Assembly (NCBI GenBank): GCA_945877995.1
Contig: CAMDXD010000295.1
Coordinates: 1 to 5,387 of the forward strand
Length of the DNA: 5,387 nucleotides
From: Bordetella parapertussis
Lineage (GTDB): Bacteria; Pseudomonadota; Gammaproteobacteria; Burkholderiales; CAIKXV01
Direction of reading: 5' to 3'
Made by a program: the position numbers and the translations under genes. This document shows, one piece after another, positions 1 through 5,387 of the stretch (the stretch's first letter is position 1; each line of letters starts with the position of its first letter). The notes under the pieces were generated by a model. The model was not told the DNA's origin and did not search any database. It saw nothing but the letters and a program-made list of their open reading frames with translations.

Positions 1-2602
1 TGACCTTCTGCGTGGACCCATCTGCGCGGGTGATCGTCATCGTCACGTCCTGCATCGGCTTCACGTTGCCGCCTTCAAGGCCCTCGATCGAGAATGACTC
101 GGTGCCGTCGATCTTCAGCGTCGACACGTCCTCGCCCGGCTTGAACTGCAGGGGCACCACACCCATGCCGATCAGATTGGCGCGATGGATGCGCTCGAAG
201 CTCTTCACGATCACCGCGTTCACGCCGAGCAGTTGCACGCCCTTGGCGGCCCAGTCGCGCGACGAGCCCATGCCGTAGTCTTCGCCACCGAAGATGACCA
301 GCGGAGTGCCGGACTTCCGGTACTGCTCGGACGCATCGAAGATCGTCATCTGCGCGCCATCGGGCTGGTGCTTCGTGATGGGCCCTTCGGTGCCGGGCGC
401 GACCGCGTTGCGCAGGCGCACGTTGGCGAAGGTGCCACGCACCATCAGCTCGTGGTTGCAACGGCGAACGCCGAAATGGCCCCATTCCGCCGGCGGGTGG
501 TTTTCCTGGAATGGCTCCAGCCACTTGCCGGCCGGCGTGCCCGGACGGATCTTCGTCGAGGGGCTGATGTGGTCGGTGGTGATCGAATCACCAAGGATGG
601 CAAGGGCCCGAGCGCCGACGATGTTGTTCACCTTGCCCGGCGTGGCAGTGACGCCTTCGAAGAACGGCGGTTCGCGGATGAACGTCGATTGCGGATCCCA
701 CTGGTACACCGCGCCTTCGACCGTCGGGATGGCTTCCCAGAGCTTCTTGTTGCCGGACAGGTCGCTGTACTCGCGACGGAAGTGTTCCGGGTTGGCCGCA
801 AACGGGAGCTGTGCGGCCACGTCCGCGTCCGTCGGCCACAGGTCGCGCAGGAACACCGGCTTGCCGTCCTTGTCCACGCCCAGCGGGTCGGTGGTCAGGT
901 CGGTGCGCACCGTGCCGGCGAGCGCATAAGCGACCACCAGCGCGGGGCTGGCGAGGTAGTTCGCACGCAGGTTCGGGTGCACGCGCGCCTCGAAGTTGCG
1001 GTTGCCCGACAGCACGGCGCAAGTGACCAGGTCTTTCGACACGACGGCTTCTTCGATCTTCGTGTCGAGCGGACCGGCCGCACCCATGCAGGTCGTGCAG
1101 CCGTATGCCACCACGCCGAAGCCGAGCTTCTCGAGGAACGGCAGCAGGCCTGCGTCCTGGAGGTACTTCGTCGCCACCCGCGAGCCGGGCGCGAGCGAGG
1201 TCTTGATGCGCGGATGCGTGGTCAGGCCCTTCTCGACCGCGCGCTTGGCGAGCAGGCCGGCCGCCAGCAGCAGCGCCGGATTCGACGTGTTCGTGCACGA
1301 GGTGATCGAGGCGATCAGCACGTCGCCATGGCCGACATCGAAGCCATGGCCGGTGGCCTCGCGTCGATCGAGGTCGCCGGCATCTCGTGCATAGCCGTTC
1401 TTGTCGGTCGGCGCGGCGAACAGGCGGTTGAAATCACGCCCGAGTTCGGGCAGGTTCACCCGGTCCTGCGGCCGCTTCGGACCGGACAGGCTGGGCACGA
1501 TGCTGTCCAGATCCAGTTCGATGACCTGGGTGTAGTCGATGTCACCGGAGCCGGGCATGCCGAACATGTCCTGCGCCCGGAAGTAGGCCTCGATCGCCGC
1601 GATCTGCTCCGGCTCGCGGCCGGTCGTGCGGAAGTAGTCGATCGTCTTGTCGTCGACCGGGAAGTAGCCCATCGTGGCGCCATACTCCGGCGCCATGTTC
1701 GCCACCGTGCAGCGATCGGCCGCGGTCAGGTTGGCGGCACCTTCGCCGAAAAACTCGACGAACTTTCCGACCACCTTCGCCTTGCGCATCAGTTCGGTGA
1801 CGGTCAGCGCCAGGTCGGTGGCGGTCACGCCCTCGCGCAGCCTGCCAGTCAGGTGGCAGCCGACCACGTCGGGCGTGAGGAAGGCATTGGGCTGGCCGAG
1901 CATGCCGGCCTCGGCTTCGATGCCGCCCACGCCCCAGGCGACCACGCCGATGCCATTGACCATCGTCGTGTGCGAGTCGGTGCCGAACACGGTGTCCGGG
2001 AACCAGGTGCCGTCCTTCTCCCATACACCGCGCGACAGATATTCCATGTTGATCTGGTGGATGATGCCGTTGCCTGGCGGCACCACTCGCACGGTCTTGA
2101 ACGCACCCTGTGCCCATTTGACGAACGCGTAGCGCTCGGCGTTGCGCTTGAACTCGATCTCCTGGTTGACCTGCACCGCGTCGGGACGGTTGTAGACGTC
2201 GATCTCGACCGAGTGGTCGACCACCACGTCCACCGGCACCAGCGGCTCGATCTTGCCCGGCGCCACGCCGAGCTTGCTCGCCGCATTGCGCATCGCCGCC
2301 AGGTCGTTCAGCGTGCCGAATCCGATCAGGTCCTGCAGCACGATACGCACCACGATGAACGGGATCTCGGTAGTGCGTGCACCCTTGGCCTGCCATGCGG
2401 CGAGCGCCCGGATGTGCTCTTCCGTGACCTTCCGGCCGTCGCAATGGCGCACCAGCGCCTCGAGCACCACGCGGATCGAGCGCGGCAGCCGTGAGATCTT
2501 GCCCAGGCCTGCAGCCTCGAGCGCGGCCAGCGAGTGGTACTTGCCGGACAGGCCGGCCGAGGGCGTGAAGTCGCGCAGGGTGTTGAAGACGTCTTGGGTC
2601 AT
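1..2602 (-). CDS. acnA: Aconitate hydratase, AcnA/IRP1 type (downstream paralogue, 3' end outside window)
   Basis: Second AcnA-type aconitase, open for 867 codons from the ATG at 2602 to the window edge. The last complete codon ends at base 2. Alignment with the upstream copy suggests about 31 residues and the stop lie beyond the window, giving roughly 898 residues. Every line of the frame was translated and no stop or frameshift was seen, so this is not a pseudogene in the part visible. Cluster cysteines are Cys436, Cys502 and Cys505. Catalytic motifs are VDHS (Asp129-His130), TDSHT (Asp209-His211), NMAPE (Asn302, Glu306), NRNFEAR (Asn534-Arg535, Arg540), GDSITTDHIS (Asp677, Ser680) and GSSRDW (Ser780-Ser781-Arg782). 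The active site is more canonical than in the neighbour. Its start lies 78 bases beyond the neighbour's stop on the same strand, so co-transcription is likely. The start aligns with the other copy's N-terminus, although its ribosome-binding site is weak. Reaction as for AcnA; a specialised substrate cannot be excluded. Confidence 0.95.
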   Translation of the reverse strand, partial: MTQDVFNTLRDFTPSAGLSGKYHSLAALEAAGLGKISRLPRSIRVVLEALVRHCDGRKVTEEHIRALAAWQAKGARTTEIPFIVVRIVLQDLIGFGTLNDLAAMRNAASKLGVAPGKIEPLVPVDVVVDHSVEIDVYNRPDAVQVNQEIEFKRNAERYAFVKWAQGAFKTVRVVPPGNGIIHQINMEYLSRGVWEKDGTWFPDTVFGTDSHTTMVNGIGVVAWGVGGIEAEAGMLGQPNAFLTPDVVGCHLTGRLREGVTATDLALTVTELMRKAKVVGKFVEFFGEGAANLTAADRCTVANMAPEYGATMGYFPVDDKTIDYFRTTGREPEQIAAIEAYFRAQDMFGMPGSGDIDYTQVIELDLDSIVPSLSGPKRPQDRVNLPELGRDFNRLFAAPTDKNGYARDAGDLDRREATGHGFDVGHGDVLIASITSCTNTSNPALLLAAGLLAKRAVEKGLTTHPRIKTSLAPGSRVATKYLQDAGLLPFLEKLGFGVVAYGCTTCMGAAGPLDTKIEEAVVSKDLVTCAVLSGNRNFEARVHPNLRANYLASPALVVAYALAGTVRTDLTTDPLGVDKDGKPVFLRDLWPTDADVAAQLPFAANPEHFRREYSDLSGNKKLWEAIPTVEGAVYQWDPQSTFIREPPFFEGVTATPGKVNNIVGARALAILGDSITTDHISPSTKIRPGTPAGKWLEPFQENHPPAEWGHFGVRRCNHELMVRGTFANVRLRNAVAPGTEGPITKHQPDGAQMTIFDASEQYRKSGTPLVIFGGEDYGMGSSRDWAAKGVQLLGVNAVIVKSFERIHRANLIGMGVVPLQFKPGEDVSTLKIDGTESFSIEGLEGGNVKPMQDVTMTITRADGSTQKV

Positions 2603-2608
2603 GACAGG

Positions 2609-2612
2609 CTCT
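2609..2612 (-). promoter_or_regulatory. Weak ribosome-binding site of the downstream aconitase
   Basis: On the minus strand an AGAG lies 6 bases before the ATG at 2602. It is the only Shine-Dalgarno-like run near the start and is a poor match compared with the GAGAGGAAG of the upstream gene. The start itself is supported mainly by protein alignment with the upstream paralogue. Weak initiation or partial translational coupling is an inference. Confidence 0.4.
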
Positions 2613-2641
2613 GGATCGAATGGGGCAGAAGAGGAAACGAA

Positions 2642-2676
2642 GCGGACCGGGACGAACCGGCGTGGACGTGGTCCGC
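2642..2676 (-). terminator. Possible hairpin after the upstream aconitase stop (weak terminator, attenuator or mRNA-stabilising stem)
   Basis: GCGGACC at 2642-2648 and GGTCCGC at 2670-2676 form a perfect 7-bp inverted repeat with a 21-base loop. In the direction of transcription it begins 4 bases after the upstream TGA (2683-2681). It is followed by the pyrimidine-rich TTCGTTTCCTCTTC, which has no uninterrupted T run. The 21-base loop and lack of a T tract make it a poor intrinsic terminator, so partial termination or 3'-end protection between the two genes is as likely. In a GC-rich gap a 7-bp repeat could also be chance. The rest of the 78-base gap (2603-2680) shows no recognisable promoter. 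Confidence 0.25.
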
Positions 2677-2680
2677 CCGG

Positions 2681-5368
2681 TCAGGAAGCCATCAGTTCGC
2701 GCAGCACGAACGGCAGGATGCCGCCGTTCTTCAGGTACTCGACCTCGATCGGAGAATCGACACGCAGCGTCACCGCCACGTTCTGGGTGCTGCCGTCCTT
2801 GCGGTGGATCACCAGCGTGACGTCCTGCAGCGGCTTGATGTTGCCGCCTTCGACACCGATCAGGTCGTAGCTCTCTTCACCGGTGATGCCGAGCGTCTGC
2901 ACGCTGTCCGTGCCCTTGAACTGGCAGGGCAGTACGCCCATCCCGACCAGGTTCGAGCGGTGGATACGCTCGTAGCCGCGCGCGACCACGACCCGGATGC
3001 CGAGCATCTGGGTGCCCTTGGCCGCCCAGTCACGTGACGACCCGGTGCCGTAGGCCTCGCCGCCGAAGACGAACAGCGGAACCTTGTCTTTCTGGTACTG
3101 CATAGACGCGTCGAAGATCTGCATCTTCGCGCCGTCGGGCTGGTGGAAGGTCACGCCGCCTTCAGAGCCGGGCACCATCAGGTTCTTGATGCGGGGGTTG
3201 GCGAACGCGCCGCGGACCATCACCTCGTGGTTGGTGCGCCGCGAGCCGAAGCTGGACAGGTCGGTGCTGCCAGCCGCGACCAGCCAGTCGCCGGCAAGCG
3301 TGCCCTTGCGGATCGGTGCCACCGGGCTGATGTGGTCGGTGGTCAGCTTGTTGCCGAAGATGCCCAGCGCGCGGCCGCCGCGCACGTCTGTAACCTTGGG
3401 CAGGGTGCGGCTGAAGCCCTCGAACAGCGGCGGCTCGAGCAGGTAGGTCGACTTGTCGTCCCACTGGTACAGCGCGCCCTTCGCTTCGGGAATGCCGTCC
3501 CAGAGGTCTTTCGCGCCGGACAGGTCGCCGTACTCGCGCCGGAAGCTCTCGGGATTGAGCGCGAACTTCATCACCGCATCGACTTCGGCGGGCGTCGGCC
3601 AGAGGTCTTTCAGGTAGACCGGCTTACCGTCCTTGTCATTGCCGATCGGGTCCTTGTCCATGTCGATGCGCACGGTGCCAGCGAGCGCGAATGCGATCAC
3701 CAGCGGCGGGCTCATCAGGAAGTTGGCCTTGAGCGACTGGTGCACGCGCGCTTCGAAGTTGCGGTTGCCGGACAGGACTGCTGCGCAGATCACGTCGTTG
3801 TTGACGATCGACTCTTCCAGGTCCTTGTCGAGCGGCCCCGCCAATCCCATGCAGGTGGTGCAGCCATAGGCGACCACGTGGTAGCCGAGCTGTTCCAGGT
3901 AGGGCATCAGGCCGGCGTCCTTCAGGTAGGCCGTCACCACCTTGGAGCCGGGCGCGAGCGAGGTCTTCACCCGCGGATGCGGCTTCATGCCTTTCTCGAC
4001 CGCCTTCTTGGCCAGCAGGCCGGCAGCCAGCAGCACCCACGGGTTCGACGTGTTGGTGCAGGAGGTGATCGCCGCGATGCCGATGTCGCCATGGCCGACG
4101 TCGCCCACCGTCGGGTTGGCGACCGGGGACCGCTTGTCCAGGTCCGAAGCCGGCTTGTTGTAGCCGCCTTCGGCAATCGGCTTGGAGAACAGCTCGTTGA
4201 ACCGGTCCTTGATCGCCTCGAGGTTCAGGCGCTCTTCCGGCTGTTTCGGACCGGACACGCTGGGGCGCACGGTGGACAGGTCCATCTCGATGACCTGCGA
4301 GTAGTCGATCTCGCCCTTCTTCGGGATGCCGAACATCCCCTGCGCCTTGAGGTAGGACTCGATCGCGTCGCAATGCTCTTCGCGGCCGGTCATCCGGTAG
4401 TACTCGAGCGTCTTGTCGTCGATCGCGAAGAAGCCGCAGGTCGCGCCATAGTCGGGCGCCATGTTGGCGACGGTCGCGCGGTCGGTGGCGCTGAGCGTGG
4501 ACGCGCCCTCGCCGAAGTACTCGACGAACTTGTTGACCACGTTGGACTTGCGCAGCAGTTCGGTGACGGTGAGCACCAGGTCGGTGGCGGTGACGCCGGG
4601 ATTGAGCTTCCCGGTCATGTGCACGCCGACCACGTCGGGCTCGAGGAAGTAGTATGGCTGGCCGAGCATCGCCGCTTCGGCTTCGATGCCGCCGACGCCC
4701 CAGGCCAGCACGCCGATCGCGTTCACCATCGTGGTGTGCGAGTCGGTGCCGACCGCGGAGTCGGGATAGTAGATTCCGTCCTTCTCCCACACGCCGCGCG
4801 ACAGGTACTCGAGGTTCACCTGGTGGCAGATGCCGTTGCCTGGGGGCACCACGCGGATGCCGGAGAAGGCCTGCTTGGCCCACTTGAGGAAGGTGTAGCG
4901 CTCGCCGTTGCGCTCGAACTCGATCTCCATGTTCCGGCGCAGCGCGTCGGTGGAGTTGTGCACGTCCACCACGATCGAGTGGTCGACGACCAGGTCCACC
5001 GGGACCAGCGGCTCGATGCGGGCCGGGTCGAAGTTCTGGCGCTTCGCTTCGGCGCGCATCGCGGCGAAGTCGTTTAGCGCGGGGAAGCCCGCCATGTCCT
5101 GCAGCATGATGCGCGCCAGCACGAACGGCAGTTCATTGGTGCGCTCGCCGTTGGGCTTCCAGGCGGCCAGCGCCTTCACCGAGTCGGGGCCGATGCGCTG
5201 GCCGTCGCAGTTGCGCAGCACCGATTCGAGCACCACGCGCAGGCTCACCGGCAGGCGCGAGGTCTTGCCGAACCCCTGCTCTTCCAGCGCTTTCAAGGAA
5301 TACATCCTGCCGCTCCGGCCGGACTTCAGTTTGAATTCGCGCAGGGTGTTCAGCGGATCATGGGCCAT
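2681..5368 (-). CDS. acnA: Aconitate hydratase, AcnA/IRP1 type (upstream copy, complete)
   Basis: Cytoplasmic [4Fe-4S] aconitase, expected to interconvert citrate and isocitrate via cis-aconitate in the TCA and glyoxylate cycles. It is 895 residues long, close to the usual ~890 for AcnA. The N-terminal three-domain aconitase core spans roughly residues 65-570 and the swivelling C-terminal domain roughly 690-820. Cluster ligands are Cys437 (in SCTNTSNP), Cys503 and Cys506 (in YGCTTCMG), with the 66-residue spacing of the family. Catalytic motifs seen are VDHS (Asp129-His130), TDSHT (Asp209-Ser210-His211), NRNFEAR (Asn535-Arg536, Arg541), TTDHIS (Asp678, Ser681) and GSSRDW (Ser777-Ser778-Arg779). 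The start is supported by a strong ribosome-binding site and by the parallel N-terminus of the downstream copy (NTLR[ED]F in both). Oddities: Asp306 stands where the family has Glu, and GNKL replaces the usual GDSx before TTDHISP. It is not AcnB (wrong domain order) and shows no AcnD-like features. The family call is very secure; citrate as the main substrate is inferred. Confidence 0.97.
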   Translation of the reverse strand: MAHDPLNTLREFKLKSGRSGRMYSLKALEEQGFGKTSRLPVSLRVVLESVLRNCDGQRIGPDSVKALAAWKPNGERTNELPFVLARIMLQDMAGFPALNDFAAMRAEAKRQNFDPARIEPLVPVDLVVDHSIVVDVHNSTDALRRNMEIEFERNGERYTFLKWAKQAFSGIRVVPPGNGICHQVNLEYLSRGVWEKDGIYYPDSAVGTDSHTTMVNAIGVLAWGVGGIEAEAAMLGQPYYFLEPDVVGVHMTGKLNPGVTATDLVLTVTELLRKSNVVNKFVEYFGEGASTLSATDRATVANMAPDYGATCGFFAIDDKTLEYYRMTGREEHCDAIESYLKAQGMFGIPKKGEIDYSQVIEMDLSTVRPSVSGPKQPEERLNLEAIKDRFNELFSKPIAEGGYNKPASDLDKRSPVANPTVGDVGHGDIGIAAITSCTNTSNPWVLLAAGLLAKKAVEKGMKPHPRVKTSLAPGSKVVTAYLKDAGLMPYLEQLGYHVVAYGCTTCMGLAGPLDKDLEESIVNNDVICAAVLSGNRNFEARVHQSLKANFLMSPPLVIAFALAGTVRIDMDKDPIGNDKDGKPVYLKDLWPTPAEVDAVMKFALNPESFRREYGDLSGAKDLWDGIPEAKGALYQWDDKSTYLLEPPLFEGFSRTLPKVTDVRGGRALGIFGNKLTTDHISPVAPIRKGTLAGDWLVAAGSTDLSSFGSRRTNHEVMVRGAFANPRIKNLMVPGSEGGVTFHQPDGAKMQIFDASMQYQKDKVPLFVFGGEAYGTGSSRDWAAKGTQMLGIRVVVARGYERIHRSNLVGMGVLPCQFKGTDSVQTLGITGEESYDLIGVEGGNIKPLQDVTLVIHRKDGSTQNVAVTLRVDSPIEVEYLKNGGILPFVLRELMAS

Positions 5369-5373
5369 GCTGG

Positions 5374-5382
5374 CTTCCTCTC
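5374..5382 (-). promoter_or_regulatory. Ribosome-binding site of the upstream aconitase
   Basis: Read on the minus strand, this is GAGAGGAAG ending 5 bases before the ATG at 5368. The AGGA core (5379 to 5376) is 7 bases from the start codon, which is a good Shine-Dalgarno match at normal spacing. It fixes this ATG as the start. The window ends only 5 bases further upstream, so the promoter is not visible. Confidence 0.75.
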
Positions 5383-5387
5383 AGAGG

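Noticed and set aside
185..2494. Very long open frame on the plus strand (about 769 codons) opposite the downstream aconitase.
   Set aside because: It uses exactly the complementary triplets of the real gene. It stays open because the sense gene avoids TTA, CTA and TCA codons, as expected at high GC. The protein is rich in Arg, His and Val, has no recognisable domain and has no good start context.
1..2602. The downstream aconitase as a broken or frameshifted pseudogene.
   Set aside because: Codon-by-codon translation from 2602 to 2 gives one uninterrupted frame that aligns colinearly with the neighbour and keeps all catalytic motifs. Only the window edge cuts it.
2603..2680. Iron-responsive-element-like hairpin that could bind apo-aconitase.
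   Set aside because: No CAGTGN-type loop occurs in the gap on the minus strand, and the 7-bp stem with a 21-base loop does not resemble an IRE.
3143..5077. Long open frame on the plus strand (about 644 codons) opposite the upstream aconitase.
   Set aside because: It has the same triplet-aligned antisense relationship as the frame opposite the other gene, so it is a composition artefact. Similar Arg/His/Val-rich low-information content comes from mirroring the homologous genes.
1..5368. One of the copies being AcnD (Fe/S-dependent 2-methylcitrate dehydratase) or AcnB.
   Set aside because: The N-termini and core motifs are of AcnA/IRP1 type. AcnB has its swivel domain at the N-terminus, which is not seen here. 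The AcnD-type N-terminal features I recall are absent, and no prpC or prpF is visible in the window.

Overview
The window holds two complete-looking aconitase genes of the AcnA/IRP1 type. They lie head to tail on the minus strand, in the same codon phase, with 78 bases between them. Together they fill almost the whole window. The upstream gene (5368 to 2681) is complete at 895 codons. The downstream gene starts at 2602 and runs off the left edge after 867 codons with no internal stop. By comparison with its neighbour it lacks only about 31 C-terminal residues. I translated the downstream frame codon by codon to confirm that it is open throughout.

The base composition is GC-rich, codon third positions are mostly G or C, and the proteins resemble beta/gamma-proteobacterial AcnA. 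This suggests a high-GC pseudomonadotan (perhaps a betaproteobacterium or a xanthomonad-like gammaproteobacterium). That assignment is inference from sequence style, not a match to a known genome.

Both proteins keep the three [4Fe-4S] cysteines and nearly all the catalytic residues known from mitochondrial aconitase and IRP1, so both are expected to be active citrate/isocitrate hydro-lyases of the TCA or glyoxylate cycle, or closely related enzymes. They are clearly diverged paralogues: about 53% identical over the first 60 residues, higher around the active-site core. They are not a recent copy. The upstream copy carries two notable substitutions: Asp for a conserved active-site Glu, and GNKL for the usual GDS motif before TTDHISP. 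The downstream copy keeps the canonical form at both sites.

The short gap holds a 7-bp inverted repeat just after the upstream stop, followed by a pyrimidine-rich stretch, and only a weak ribosome-binding site for the second gene. The upstream gene has a good one. The two genes are probably co-transcribed, perhaps with reduced expression of the second. I found no RNA genes, mobile elements, CRISPR arrays or convincing promoters, and no evidence of a new kind of system. The points of interest are the tandem paralogy and the residue differences between the copies.
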